A stretch of 64,000 nt of DNA from Paenibacillus sp. E222 (GTDB lineage: Bacteria; Bacillota; Bacilli; Paenibacillales; Paenibacillaceae), in NCBI RefSeq assembly GCF_013401555.1, contig NZ_CP058552.1, forward strand, positions 5,456,001 through 5,520,000, in the 5' to 3' direction. The notes below the pieces were generated by a model. That model saw only the letters and a list, made by a program, of their open reading frames with translations. It was not told the origin of the DNA and did no database searches. The translations under genes and the position numbers were made by a program. Shown here piece after piece: positions 43,323 to 53,220 of this stretch. Position 1 is the stretch's first letter. Each line of letters opens with the position of its first letter.

Positions 43323-45359
43323 TTACGTTCGATTCCAGAAGCGTTGTTGGGTCATGGCTTGAATGAATTGATCTGCAAAAGCCGCAGGTTGTTGCTCCAC
43401 AATGACACCAGGTTTGCCGATAATACCGGCTGGCTGGATCAGTGCTGCACCGGTTGGTGTGGCTCCTATGGGCTTAAAATGATTATACGTTTCAATGGCA
43501 TAGGATCGGGTGTATTTTTGAAAATATTCATCTTGGTTCTGTCCTCCAACAATGAACAGTCCATCGTATACCAAGGGTGATCCGGTTAGGAAGCTATCGT
43601 CCACTTTGAGCTCCACACCTTCTGTTCCATGCACCACACCCTGTCTTTCATGAACAATGACCGGACGAAGCCCTGCTCCCTTAAGCTCATTCAAAATATA
43701 TTGCGTGCTTGGACCATCAAATCCTTCACCAACAATCACCCCGACACGCAGTGTCTTGGGAGAAAATACGGTATTGGCCATACTTAGCGCAGGGGAGGAC
43801 TTTGTCACCGTAGATTCGGAGACGTTAGGTACAGCGACTCCAAGTTCGCGAGCCAGAGTGGTTGCCAGCTCTGTGCTGATATGGCCCAGCATATCAACGA
43901 CCTGTTGACGAATCGAAACGTCCTTAACCTTCCCAAGCTCAAACGTGAGCGCCTGAATGATATGACTCCTCTCCACACCTGTCATGCTGTTCCAGAATAA
44001 ACGGGCCTGCGAGAAATGATCCAGGAAGCTGGGTGCTGTTTTCCGTTCCTTGAGTCCTTGCACCGTGGAAGGGTAGGTTACAAATCCACCTTTGGTACCG
44101 GGCACAGTATAGGGAGAATTATTGGCAAGAGAGTTATCGTGATAGGCGACTCTCCCCCGATCAATCGTGTAACGGGAAGCGCCGTCTCTCTGGTTGTTAT
44201 GTACAGGGCATACGGGACGATTGATAGGTAATTCCTGATAATTCGTGCCCACTCTTGCCAATTGTGTATCCGTATACGAGAATAGTCGGCCTTGAAGCAG
44301 TGGATCGTTGCTGAAGTCAATGCCACGTACAATGTTGCCTGGATGGAATGCCGACTGTTCCGTTTCTGCAAATACATTTTCGACATTTTGGTTAATCGTC
44401 ATTTTGCCAATGATTCGTACCGGAATGTCTTCTTCAGGCCATAACTTCGTTGCATCCAAAATATCAAAATCATACTTGAATTCATCTGCTTCCTCCAGCA
44501 CCTGTATTCCAAGTTCGAACTCCGCGAAGTTGCCTGCATTGATATTCTCCCACAGGTCCCTGCGATGAAAGTCCGGGTCCGCCCCGCCAAGCTTCTGCGC
44601 CTCATCCCACACAAACGAATGCATGCCAAGTAACGGCCGCCAATGAAATTTCACGAATCTGGATTTGCCTTCTTTGTTTACCAGCCGGAAGGTATGTACC
44701 CCGAATCCCTGCATCATTCGAAAGCTTCGCGGTATCGTGCGATCCGACATAATCCACATGACCATGGTTGCCGACTCCTGATTATTCGCAATAAAATCCC
44801 AGAAGGTATCGTGCGCAGTGGAACCCTGTGGAATTTCATTATTGGGTTCCGGCTTCAGCGCATGTATCAGATCCGGAAACTTGATTCCATCCTGAATGAA
44901 GAAGATCGGAATATTATTCCCGACCAGATCAAAGTTACCCTCTTCGGTATAAAACTTTACTGAAAACCCACGCACATCCCGATTCGTTTCGTTCACTCCT
45001 TTGGAGCCTGCAACCTCGGAAAAACGAACAAATAGCGGTGTTTTCACACCGGGATCCTGAAGAAAATGCGCCATCGTTAACTCTTCAAGTGACTCATATA
45101 ACTCGAATTCACCGTAGGCTCCGTATCCCCGTGCATGCACAACTCTCTCCGGAATGCGTTCCCGGTCAAAGTGCGACAGTTTCTCACGCATCAGAAAATC
45201 TTCTAGCAGCGTGGGTCCGCGATCCCCCGCTTTTAGCGAGTTGCTATCATCCGATATTTTAACCCCTTCATTGGAAGACATCTCTTTTCCGTTATTATCC
45301 CGAAGAAAGGCATTTCGCTGCTCTATCTTTTTGTTCTCATCCATGGGTTCCTTGCTCAT
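43323..45359 (-). CDS. katE: Large-subunit heme catalase (clade 2, KatE/HPII type)
   Basis: Hydrogen peroxide dismutase of 678 residues, the large-subunit size. The start at 45359 has GGAGG eight bases upstream. The distal-pocket His lies in RIPERVVHARGYGAYGEF, the pocket Asn in FDLVGNNIPIFF, and the proximal heme-ligand Tyr in RLFSYTDTQLARVG. The C-terminal 150 residues after about 530 (LRVGVIVGEGFDGPSTQYIL) form the flavodoxin/GATase1-like domain found only in large catalases. There is no signal peptide. It is probably a stationary-phase or spore catalase; an upstream palindrome may be regulatory. Confidence 0.96.
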   Translation of the reverse strand: MSKEPMDENKKIEQRNAFLRDNNGKEMSSNEGVKISDDSNSLKAGDRGPTLLEDFLMREKLSHFDRERIPERVVHARGYGAYGEFELYESLEELTMAHFLQDPGVKTPLFVRFSEVAGSKGVNETNRDVRGFSVKFYTEEGNFDLVGNNIPIFFIQDGIKFPDLIHALKPEPNNEIPQGSTAHDTFWDFIANNQESATMVMWIMSDRTIPRSFRMMQGFGVHTFRLVNKEGKSRFVKFHWRPLLGMHSFVWDEAQKLGGADPDFHRRDLWENINAGNFAEFELGIQVLEEADEFKYDFDILDATKLWPEEDIPVRIIGKMTINQNVENVFAETEQSAFHPGNIVRGIDFSNDPLLQGRLFSYTDTQLARVGTNYQELPINRPVCPVHNNQRDGASRYTIDRGRVAYHDNSLANNSPYTVPGTKGGFVTYPSTVQGLKERKTAPSFLDHFSQARLFWNSMTGVERSHIIQALTFELGKVKDVSIRQQVVDMLGHISTELATTLARELGVAVPNVSESTVTKSSPALSMANTVFSPKTLRVGVIVGEGFDGPSTQYILNELKGAGLRPVIVHERQGVVHGTEGVELKVDDSFLTGSPLVYDGLFIVGGQNQDEYFQKYTRSYAIETYNHFKPIGATPTGAALIQPAGIIGKPGVIVEQQPAAFADQFIQAMTQQRFWNRT

Positions 45360-45476
45360 TCCAATCACCTCCAGCATTATATGTATGGGCTTGGAAGTAG
45401 ACTTATGATTGACCGGCACACCATACTTTGGTCCGAGTCATGTGTGTGAATTACAAATATGAATAACATGAGCTTG

Positions 45477-45491
45477 GCTATGAGGCATAGC
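45477..45491. promoter_or_regulatory. Palindrome upstream of the catalase gene
   Basis: GCTATG / CATAGC with a three-base centre, about 120 bases before the catalase start and about 95 before the small divergent gene. Possible operator; no partner is identified. Confidence 0.35.
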
Positions 45492-45583
45492 TGATGATTG
45501 TCCATTTATTAAACATCGCATCTTCTGTCTAGCACCTTCTTCATCTACTTTTCATTTACTATAAAGAATCTAATAGAAAAGAG

Positions 45584-45856
45584 ATGATGAAGATGGCATG
45601 TGTAAAGGCTGTTCCACAACCGGATTTGGTATTGATCTATTGGTCCAGAAACCCGCTCGTTCCTGGTTCTGCACGCCGAATCAGAAGTGTACGTGTGATT
45701 GGAAACACGTCCCCTTGTACCTTCACACTGGTGCGTGGTGCATTGCTGATTAATGCCTTAAACTGTTTGCTGGATAATGATATCGGTTTTAAAGTGGTCT
45801 ATAGCAAAAAAACATCGAGCATCAGTGGCGTTTTATTGTTAAAACGCAGATCCTAA
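45584..45856 (+). CDS. Hypothetical protein, 87-90 residues
   Basis: A Pro/Arg/Val-rich N-terminal half (VPQPDLVLIYWSRNPLVP, then RRIRSVRVIGN) is followed by a hydrophobic middle (LVRGALLINALNCLL) and a basic end (LLLKRRS). Three in-frame ATGs occur close together; AAAAGAG best serves the one at 45593. There is no signal peptide, and I recognise no family. A strong terminator begins three bases after the stop, which supports a real transcription unit. Confidence 0.6.
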   Translation: MMKMACVKAVPQPDLVLIYWSRNPLVPGSARRIRSVRVIGNTSPCTFTLVRGALLINALNCLLDNDIGFKVVYSKKTSSISGVLLLKRRS

Positions 45857-45858
45857 AC

Positions 45859-45905
45859 GAACAAACAGGTGCCCTCCTTCAATAAGGAGACGCACCTGTT
45901 TGTTA
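45859..45905. terminator. Bidirectional terminator
   Basis: Stem AACAAACAGGTGC / GCACCTGTTTGTT with inner TCCTTcaatAAGGA, between the hypothetical gene and the convergent binding-protein gene. Confidence 0.85.
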
Positions 45906-45938
45906 TTTAATCAATGAATGATGTAACTGAACTCCACT

Positions 45939-47552
45939 CTATTTGACGTTCATATAACGTTCGAAGGCATTATTACGGATGGTCAGTAACTGTTCAAGTC
46001 CCATATCATTCAACTTTTTGATATAAGCATCCCAGCCCTCTTCGATACCGCCTTTGGTTACCCACTGTGCACGCATCGTTGCTACATAACCGTCAATATC
46101 CGTTGTCAGTGTTGGCAGCTCCTGGAACTCTTCTGCATTGTACATAACCTTTGGATAAGGTGTCGTTACATCCGCACTGCCTAACTGATCGATTTGCAGC
46201 TTGAGTCCGTCACCTGCTTTCGGATTAAGCTTAATTTTTTCTTCAAAGGAAGGGCTTACATATTTGGGCCCGAAATCACGCAGGGATTGATCCCAGTACC
46301 ATGCATCGGCGCTGGTGCCTGCTGGCGGGTCCATCAGCGTATATGTGCCATCATCATTTTTCTTGATTACAGTTCCGATCGCACCCCAGAAATTCTGAAT
46401 GCTGGCTTCGTTGGAATAGAACTGATCCGCCCAGCGTGCGGCTACTTCCGGAACAGTACATGAACTTGTAATGAGCAGTTCATTACGGGCCAGATTCATG
46501 CCGCCAGGATCCCCTGGCTGATAGCGTTTGCCATCAGGTCCGGCAATAGGCGCAATCGCTTCATATTGGTCGCTCCACTTTCCAAACACAGCATCAGGTG
46601 TCCACTGATTGCTGAAGCCAACGATTGGAATGTCTGCATTTTGCCATTTGGCTGATGTCATTGTATTGTCTTGGGTGAACAGTTCCTGATCAATCAGGCC
46701 TTCTGAATACAGCTTGTGTGTATAAATAAGAGCTTCTTTATAGGCATCGGTCGTTGGGAAGAAGACCGGTTTACCGTCCTGGACAATCATACTGCTGGCA
46801 TTAATGTCGGTGATTCCGAATGGATTCAGGAAGTCCACATTCAGACCCGTTTCCGTGTACGGAATTTCGTCCTGTTTTCCATTTCCGTTCGGATCTTTTT
46901 CCTTAAACGCTTTCAACACCTGGTACAGTTCTTCTGTTGTCGTTGGTGCTTTCAGCCCCAGCTTATCAAGCCAGGCCTTATTAATTACAGGCTGGTTCCG
47001 GCTCTTCGGACGGGCAGGCAGTCTTGTTGGCATGGAATAGATTTTGCCATCAGGAAACGTGCTGATTTTCTTCATGTCTGGCGTCTCTTCCATCGCAGCC
47101 TTCAAGTTGGGCATATATGAGTCAATGTACTCATCCAGTGGACGGAAATAGCTCAGGTTGTTTACAATGTCCGAATCGCTGAACACCTGATCACCTAAGA
47201 TAATGTCCGGGAGTGTACCACTGGCAAGCATAATGGATTTCTGCTCACCCCAGTCATTAGAGGACATGACCTGCCACTCAATTTTCACATTGGAATCCTT
47301 CTCCAAATCCTTAAGCCATTGATTCTGAGTAAAGGTATCGCCCATATTCCCCCAACGAACCGTCAGTACCTTGAGTGTGACCGGTTTATTGACAATTGGC
47401 AGACCTTCCTGATTAAAATCGCTGGATACCGTAGTCTCCGCAGGTTCACTACTATTTCCACTACTACAGCCAACCACGCTGACCAACATCACCGACGCGA
47501 GAAGCACGCTGCTCATTTTGGTGAATAACTTCTTGCCTATCTTTTTCCCCAT
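45939..47552 (-). CDS. Sugar-binding lipoprotein of the first two-component-linked importer
   Basis: Extracellular solute-binding protein of the LplA type, about 537 residues. The start at 47552 has AAGGGGG eight bases upstream. The signal peptide ends in VVGC, so this Cys is lipidated, followed by a Ser-rich linker. Family stretches include LKVLTVRWGNMGD, ASGTLPDIILGD and KDPNGNGKQDEIPYTETG, the last being a calcium-binding-like DxNGNGxxDE loop common in this group. It is the third gene of its operon, 39 bases after LplC... in transcription order the binding protein comes last. Confidence 0.93.
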   Translation of the reverse strand: MGKKIGKKLFTKMSSVLLASVMLVSVVGCSSGNSSEPAETTVSSDFNQEGLPIVNKPVTLKVLTVRWGNMGDTFTQNQWLKDLEKDSNVKIEWQVMSSNDWGEQKSIMLASGTLPDIILGDQVFSDSDIVNNLSYFRPLDEYIDSYMPNLKAAMEETPDMKKISTFPDGKIYSMPTRLPARPKSRNQPVINKAWLDKLGLKAPTTTEELYQVLKAFKEKDPNGNGKQDEIPYTETGLNVDFLNPFGITDINASSMIVQDGKPVFFPTTDAYKEALIYTHKLYSEGLIDQELFTQDNTMTSAKWQNADIPIVGFSNQWTPDAVFGKWSDQYEAIAPIAGPDGKRYQPGDPGGMNLARNELLITSSCTVPEVAARWADQFYSNEASIQNFWGAIGTVIKKNDDGTYTLMDPPAGTSADAWYWDQSLRDFGPKYVSPSFEEKIKLNPKAGDGLKLQIDQLGSADVTTPYPKVMYNAEEFQELPTLTTDIDGYVATMRAQWVTKGGIEEGWDAYIKKLNDMGLEQLLTIRNNAFERYMNVK

Positions 47553-47591
47553 TTGGGAACCCCCTTGATTGGTATTGAATTTCAACCTGCC

Positions 47592-48512
47592 TTATTCTTT
47601 CACTGCGCCGATCATCACCCCCTGATTGAAATACTTTTGGATGAACGGATACACACACATGATTGGAATTGTGGCGATAATAATAACGGAATATCTCATC
47701 AAATTGGCAAGACGCAGAGCAACTTGTGCCGCTTCTCCTGTACCCATGCCGGACTGCATCTGATTCGTGATGAGGATATTACGTAAAATTAGTTGCAGCG
47801 GATACAGATTCGGATCTTTCAGATAAATCAGGGCATTAAAATAGGAGTTCCAATACCCTACAGCAATCCATAGTCCAAGGACTGCGATGATTGCTTTGGA
47901 CAGCGGCAATACGATGAGTACAAAATACCGCAGGTTTCCACAGCCATCGATCTGAGCTGCTTCCCATAAATCTCCCGGAATACTGGTCTGGAAAAATGTC
48001 CGGGCGACGATCATGTCGAAAACCACCACGGAGAACGGAAGCACCATCACCAGGAACGTGTTATAAAGATGGAAGTCACGGATCGTCAGGAAGGTTGGAA
48101 TCAAGCCGCCGCTGAAGAACATCGTAAAGATAAAGAACAGCGAGAAAAATTTGCGCCCGACCAGATCTTTTCTCGATAATGCATAAGCCGCCGAAATATT
48201 GACGACAAGCCCGAAGAGCGTTCCCACCACCGTATACAGAATGGTATTTCGATATCCGATCCAGATGTTCTCGTGTCGCAGCAGTTCCCTATATCCTTCC
48301 AGCGTAAAACCTTTCGGAAACACCCACACCTGTCCGTTAGCCACAGATGAAGGATCACTGAACGAGGCGATGATTATAAAATAGATTGGATAAATGATAG
48401 CTATTAGAAAAAGAACTGCAAAGGCATACAGTACGACTTCTGCAATCGAAACACGTGATCGACGTTTGGCTCGGGGAGCTCTGGTCATTGCTGCCGGTTC
48501 CATAACACTCAT
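47592..48512 (-). CDS. LplC-like sugar ABC transporter permease
   Basis: CUT1 permease of 306 residues. The ATG at 48512 lies nine bases after GGGGGGAG. A basic cytoplasmic start (TRAPRAKRRSRVS) precedes six membrane segments. The EAA loop reads LWEAAQIDGCGNLRYFVLIVLPLSKA and the C-terminus is FNQGVMIGAVKE, as is usual for the LplC/YtcP group. It is 16 bases after LplB and 39 bases before the binding-protein gene. Confidence 0.94.
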   Translation of the reverse strand: MSVMEPAAMTRAPRAKRRSRVSIAEVVLYAFAVLFLIAIIYPIYFIIIASFSDPSSVANGQVWVFPKGFTLEGYRELLRHENIWIGYRNTILYTVVGTLFGLVVNISAAYALSRKDLVGRKFFSLFFIFTMFFSGGLIPTFLTIRDFHLYNTFLVMVLPFSVVVFDMIVARTFFQTSIPGDLWEAAQIDGCGNLRYFVLIVLPLSKAIIAVLGLWIAVGYWNSYFNALIYLKDPNLYPLQLILRNILITNQMQSGMGTGEAAQVALRLANLMRYSVIIIATIPIMCVYPFIQKYFNQGVMIGAVKE

Positions 48513-48528
48513 CTTGTTTGTCTCCCCC

Positions 48529-49452
48529 CTACCATAGACTGTTTTCACTGTATTTCTTGGACAATTGATTGACCAGAATAAGCAAAATGAAATTAATGAC
48601 GGTATTAAACAGGTTGATTGCTGAGGAGAAGCTGTATTGGCTGCTCAGCAACCCGATTTTGTATACATAAGTGGACAGAATCTCACTTGAGAGAATGTTC
48701 AGGTCATTCTGCATCAGATACACCTTCTCAAAGCCTACACCGAGTAATCCGCCCACCCGCAGAATAAGCAGTGTAATGGCCGTCGGCAGCAGCATCGGAA
48801 TATCGATATAACGAACCTTATGCCATCGACTTGCTCCATCTACCGTTGCCGCTTCATAGAGGCTTGGGTCTACGGCGGACAGCGCGGCAATGTAGATAAT
48901 GCTGTCCCAACCGACATGCTGCCACACGTCAGACCATACATACACACTGCTGAACAGAGCTGATGAACCCATTAAGTCCGGTGCTTGTGCTCCAAACAGC
49001 TGATACATATTGCCAACAAGTCCTGTACTTGGCGAGAACAGAATCAGCATCAATCCGACCATAACTACGGTTGAAATAAAGTGAGGCATATAAGAGACTG
49101 TCTGAAAAAACCTCTTGAACCTCCCTGCTCTCATCTGATTCACCAGTAGTGCAAGCATAATTGGAATCGGAAAAGTAGCCAAGCTGTACAGACTGATCAC
49201 AAGTGTGTTACGAATCGTATTCGTAAATTGATAGGATTTAAAGAATTTCTCAAAGTATTTGAATCCAGCCCAAGGGCTGTCTCCGATCCCAAGCGCCGGA
49301 CTGTAGTCCTTAAAGGCGATTAATACGCCGTACATCGGCTTGTAGGCAAATAAAAGTGTCAACAGAACCGCTGGAAAAAGCAAAACATAAAGGCCCCAGT
49401 TTCGCCTGATTCTCTCCAACGTTCTTCCCATATAAAGTGGATTGGTCCTCAT
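48529..49452 (-). CDS. LplB-like sugar ABC transporter permease
   Basis: CUT1 permease of 307 residues and first gene of the operon. The start at 49452 follows AAGGA by six bases. Landmarks are FAYKPMYGVLIAFKDYSPALG, SYMPHFISTVVMVGLML and the EAA loop LYEAATVDGASRWHKVRYIDIPML. The 335-base spacer to the divergent kinase gene carries three phased repeats that are probable response-regulator sites. Confidence 0.94.
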   Translation of the reverse strand: MRTNPLYMGRTLERIRRNWGLYVLLFPAVLLTLLFAYKPMYGVLIAFKDYSPALGIGDSPWAGFKYFEKFFKSYQFTNTIRNTLVISLYSLATFPIPIMLALLVNQMRAGRFKRFFQTVSYMPHFISTVVMVGLMLILFSPSTGLVGNMYQLFGAQAPDLMGSSALFSSVYVWSDVWQHVGWDSIIYIAALSAVDPSLYEAATVDGASRWHKVRYIDIPMLLPTAITLLILRVGGLLGVGFEKVYLMQNDLNILSSEILSTYVYKIGLLSSQYSFSSAINLFNTVINFILLILVNQLSKKYSENSLW

Positions 49453-49524
49453 GGTTCTTCCTTCCCTCCTGTAAATATACTGATGCTGCTCTCCCGTAGG
49501 ACCTGTCATCTCTGGAATAGCTTC

Positions 49525-49727
49525 AGTATAAACTGCTTCACATTGGGTTTACCGGACCGCTAAGGACGTTATTCGGACTTCTATGGTTCCATCCATGAAC
49601 TTTACAAGTAACCAAGACGCTTACGAACAAAAATCATATCGTTATCCAGACTTTCGTGTGTGTAATCCGGACTTCTGGATCAAAAGATGCAATTCTTTAT
49701 GTTTTTTTCAAATAAAGGTTTTATACT
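49525..49727. promoter_or_regulatory. Divergent promoter region with three phased response-regulator sites
   Basis: Three copies of a TTATyCrGACTTyt motif, same orientation, start at 49569 (TTATTCGGACTTCT), 49642 (TTATCCAGACTTTC) and 49663 (TAATCCGGACTTCT). Spacings are 73 and 21 bases, close to seven and two helical turns. TATACT -10 elements without good -35 boxes occur for the importer operon (minus, 49525-49530) and the kinase (plus, 49722-49727), as expected for activator-dependent promoters. Confidence 0.65.
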
Positions 49728-49787
49728 ATTCCTGAGATATTAAAGCGTATTCATAACCAAGCAATCAAGAAAGTGGTGCATTGTTCC

Positions 49788-51539
49788 ATGGCAAACCTGA
49801 ACGCGATCAAACCCTACCCCATCCGGCATTATATCCGTATGATGTTCGTCATTTCTTTTGTTGTGCTCATCTTGGATCTCGTGATCAGCATTGCTTCCAT
49901 CTCCATGGTCAAACAGCAGTCCACCCAATACTTGCAGGATGCGGCCGATCTGTATATCAACCGCATTAATCACGATTTTGCGTACATTAATCATTTCATG
50001 GGGTGGACACTGGCCAATGACGAGAATCTCGACAACATGAATACATATGGCGTGAACAGTATTCCGTTCCTGAAAGCCAACGAGAAATTACATTTGCTCT
50101 TCGCCGAACTACAGCGAAACTACGGGCAGTCGTACAATTTCTTTTATTATTTGGAGAATAGTGAATACTTCCTCAACTGCGCGCCAATAAGCATCTCCTA
50201 TTCGGATTATTCAGAAGTAAAAAAGCAGATCATTACACTCACCCGGGATAAAGGTGTATATGAGAAGTTCTATTCCCATTGGACACCAATTCACGTGAAC
50301 GGCACTTCTTATCTTATCAATATTGTGCCGTACTACAACCGTTATCTTGTTGCCTTAATATCCGCAGATGAACTGATCGCCCCTCTCCAGCAAATTAATC
50401 TGGGTGCCAACGGATACGCCTCTCTGGTAGACGAGAATGGACTGCAACTTTCCGGACCTGCGGGCGGGGATCACATACCAGAAGAGAGACACTCCTTTCT
50501 CGATCTGTTCCAGTCTCATAATATTGTCAGCAGCGAGTTCTCCAATGCAGCATTCAGCGTGCATATGGCCATCAAGTTTGGCACATTCGAGAAAATCATG
50601 GTCGCTCAGCTGCTCATCATGCTGCTTTTTCTGATCGTGACCTCCACGTTAAGCGCAATCATCATGTTTTTCAGGAGAAATTTGCTTGTTCCCATTCAGC
50701 GATTCTCCAAAAATCTGGCGCGTATTAACGAAGGGGATGAAGCGACAGACTTCAAGAGCAGCCGGATTATGGAGCTGGAGCAGGTCAATGCACAGTTTAA
50801 AGAACTGGTAGGCCAGATTAAACGATTCAAAATCGATCGCTACGAGCAGGAATTGGAGAAACAAAAAATACGACTGGATTATATGAAATTGCAGATTAAG
50901 CCGCACTTTTTCCTGAATTGTCTGACGAGCATGTACAGTATGGCACAGATGCAGATGTACGAGGAAATTGAGAATATGGCCCTGGCTACGTCCCGATATT
51001 TCCGATATATCTTTCAAAGTGGGGAGAATTTCGTTCTTCTGGAGAATGAAATTGAACATGTGAGAACGTTTCTGGATATCCAGAAGTCGCGTTACCGCGA
51101 TGCTTTTTCCTATCGCATTGAACATCCAGATATGATCACGGGCATCGCAGTGCCACCACTCGTCATACAGACATTCATCGAGAATGCAGTCAAGTATGGG
51201 GTATCTCGGGACCGGGAACTATGTATTACTTTATCCGTGACGGAACAACGACAGGAAAATGGCGATCATGTGCTCATCCGGATTTCGGATACGGGTCCAG
51301 GTTTCAGCCCGGATGTTCTTGACGCTCTGGTGCGTGGAGAAGCGCTGGAACAAACCGGCGGCAACCGGATCGGCATTATGAATACCATCCAGCGTTTGGA
51401 ATTGTTATATCGGGATGAAGCAAATATTACGTTTGCAAACGACGCAAGTGGCGCTCGGATCATGCTTTCCTTGCCTAAAATGATACTGAATTCAGATACT
51501 CCGGGAGAGGTGACAAACCATGAATGCATTGCTGGTTGA
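49788..51539 (+). CDS. YesM-type sensor histidine kinase
   Basis: Membrane sensor kinase of about 583 residues. Neither the ATG at 49788 nor the GTG at 49773 has a good ribosome binding site. One membrane segment near residues 18-40, an extracellular sensor of about 225 residues, a second membrane segment near 270-293, then HAMP (RRNLLVPIQRFSKNLARI) and the His_kinase domain with phospho-acceptor His in LQIKPHFFLNCLTSMY. The ATPase domain shows VIQTFIENAVKYG (N box) and DTGPGF (G1). It senses an extracellular sugar, possibly via the binding protein, and phosphorylates the regulator whose gene overlaps its end by 20 bases. Confidence 0.94.
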   Translation: MANLNAIKPYPIRHYIRMMFVISFVVLILDLVISIASISMVKQQSTQYLQDAADLYINRINHDFAYINHFMGWTLANDENLDNMNTYGVNSIPFLKANEKLHLLFAELQRNYGQSYNFFYYLENSEYFLNCAPISISYSDYSEVKKQIITLTRDKGVYEKFYSHWTPIHVNGTSYLINIVPYYNRYLVALISADELIAPLQQINLGANGYASLVDENGLQLSGPAGGDHIPEERHSFLDLFQSHNIVSSEFSNAAFSVHMAIKFGTFEKIMVAQLLIMLLFLIVTSTLSAIIMFFRRNLLVPIQRFSKNLARINEGDEATDFKSSRIMELEQVNAQFKELVGQIKRFKIDRYEQELEKQKIRLDYMKLQIKPHFFLNCLTSMYSMAQMQMYEEIENMALATSRYFRYIFQSGENFVLLENEIEHVRTFLDIQKSRYRDAFSYRIEHPDMITGIAVPPLVIQTFIENAVKYGVSRDRELCITLSVTEQRQENGDHVLIRISDTGPGFSPDVLDALVRGEALEQTGGNRIGIMNTIQRLELLYRDEANITFANDASGARIMLSLPKMILNSDTPGEVTNHECIAG

Positions 51540-53130
51540 TGATGATTACTTTGTCGTCATGGCTTTGGAAAAGAAAATTGATTGGAAGGCATTGGGGATT
51601 CATACAATATTCACAGCCTACAATATTGCGCAGGCCAAGGAAGTTTTGCAAAATCATCCCGTACAGATTCTCATATGTGATATTGAGATGCCCCAGGGAA
51701 GCGGTCTGGAACTGCTCGCATGGGTCCGGGAGGAGTCGCATAATGTACAGACGATATTTCTGACCAACTATGCCGATTTCAACTATGCCCAGAAAGCAAT
51801 TGAGCTGCAAAGCTTTGATTACTTTCTGAAACCTATTGAGTTTGACAAGTTAACGCTTATTATACAAAAGGCGGTTGCCAAAGCCCGAGACCAGCAGTTT
51901 ATAGAGAAAGCCATTCATGAGGGTGAACTGTGGCAGAAAAATAGGAGCAAACTAATTGAGGACAGCTGGCGCAGGCTGATCTCCGGTAAAGCTTTTCCTT
52001 CCGGCCCTGCCGACGTCTCTGCCTTTTTGACAGAACAACATCTGCCTTATGAAACAACGGATCTGTTTCTGCCTATTCTGGTTAACCTGTTTCCGTATGA
52101 TCATACGCTGGGCAAGACAGACAAGAACCTGTTTGATTACGCTTGTTTGAATGTGATGGTTGAACGGTTTCAGGACACTCTTTTCTCCATTGAAGCCATT
52201 ACCGAGATCAGGGATCATAACTGGATGATCATTCTAAAATGGAACGGAGCACCGGATGCACAGCTGATCGAATCCATGTGCGGTTCGTTCATCCCGGAGG
52301 TTAATAACTACCTGAAGTCGGATGTCTGCTGTAGTATCGGGTTCTCTCTGCCGCTGGGTCAGATTCGTCATACCATCAACGAGTTGTTGCTTATGAATGA
52401 AGAACGAATCAAACACCGCAACCAAACCTTTTTACTGGAAAACTATAATAGACCCGAGTTGAATTACACCCCACCTGATCTGGGATTACTGGAGCAATTG
52501 TTGAATGAAAATCGCTTCCAGGCATTTCTGGATGAAACGGGTCGTTACATGCACCAACTGGTCCGTGAAGGTGTGGTGGGTACCGCTGTACTAAGTTTGC
52601 TGCGTCTTGATCTGGTGCAACTTGTGTATGCCCAATTGAAAAGTAAGGAGATCGAAGTGCACAAGCTGTATATGGGCAAAACGAATGATCAATTGTTCAT
52701 GCAATCTCTGCATTCTATTGAAGATATGCAATCCTATATTGCCTACCTGGTTAATACGGCTGCGGAATATCTGAATGTTGCCGAACAGCCCAAGTCGGTT
52801 GTACATGAGATTACCCATTATATACGCACACATTATGGAGAAGATTTAACGAGGAATAATCTGGGGGAGATGGTCTATCTGAATCCGGATTATCTGGCAA
52901 GACTGTTCAAGAAAGAGATGGGAATATCACTGGGCCATTATGTCATTCATACCCGTCTTGTGGCGGCCAGGCACTTACTGGAGACCACCGCACATTCGGT
53001 GCATACCATTGCTGGAAATGTCGGTTATACCAACTACTCTCACTTTACCAAGCTGTTTAAGCAAGAAATGGGCTGCAGCCCCAATGAATATCGCAAAAAG
53101 CAGAAAGAAGGCTCTCATGAAACCGGATGA
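51520..53130 (+). CDS. AraC-type response regulator of the first importer system
   Basis: Response regulator of the YesN type, 536 residues. The receiver domain carries the acidic pair after NALLVDD, phospho-acceptor Asp54 in LICDIEMPQGSG, and the FLTNYADFNYAQKAI and YFLKPIEF switch regions. A middle region of about 270 residues has no recognised domain. The C-terminal AraC domain reads NNLGEMVYLNPDYLARLFKK and VHTIAGNVGYTNYSHFTKLF. GGAGAGG precedes the start. It likely activates the divergent importer operon through the repeats at 49569-49680. Confidence 0.95.
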   Translation: MNALLVDDDYFVVMALEKKIDWKALGIHTIFTAYNIAQAKEVLQNHPVQILICDIEMPQGSGLELLAWVREESHNVQTIFLTNYADFNYAQKAIELQSFDYFLKPIEFDKLTLIIQKAVAKARDQQFIEKAIHEGELWQKNRSKLIEDSWRRLISGKAFPSGPADVSAFLTEQHLPYETTDLFLPILVNLFPYDHTLGKTDKNLFDYACLNVMVERFQDTLFSIEAITEIRDHNWMIILKWNGAPDAQLIESMCGSFIPEVNNYLKSDVCCSIGFSLPLGQIRHTINELLLMNEERIKHRNQTFLLENYNRPELNYTPPDLGLLEQLLNENRFQAFLDETGRYMHQLVREGVVGTAVLSLLRLDLVQLVYAQLKSKEIEVHKLYMGKTNDQLFMQSLHSIEDMQSYIAYLVNTAAEYLNVAEQPKSVVHEITHYIRTHYGEDLTRNNLGEMVYLNPDYLARLFKKEMGISLGHYVIHTRLVAARHLLETTAHSVHTIAGNVGYTNYSHFTKLFKQEMGCSPNEYRKKQKEGSHETG

Positions 53131-53150
53131 CCTTTCTCGCTTTTAATACA

Positions 53151-53187
53151 AAATGCCACCCTGCGTATCGTACGCAGAGTGGCATTT
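53151..53187. terminator. Bidirectional terminator between convergent units
   Basis: AAATGCCAC / GTGGCATTT with inner CTGCGTA / TACGCAG, a long near-perfect hairpin between the regulator gene and the convergent binding-protein gene. Confidence 0.88.
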
Positions 53188-53220
53188 GCTGTTTTAATGT
53201 GCCTTTACCTTTACTATGCC

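Noticed and set aside
49788..53130. Phage or mobile-element origin for the two kinase/importer systems
   Set aside because: No integrase, transposase, tRNA-adjacent attachment site or composition shift was seen; such systems are normal core content of this kind of bacterium.
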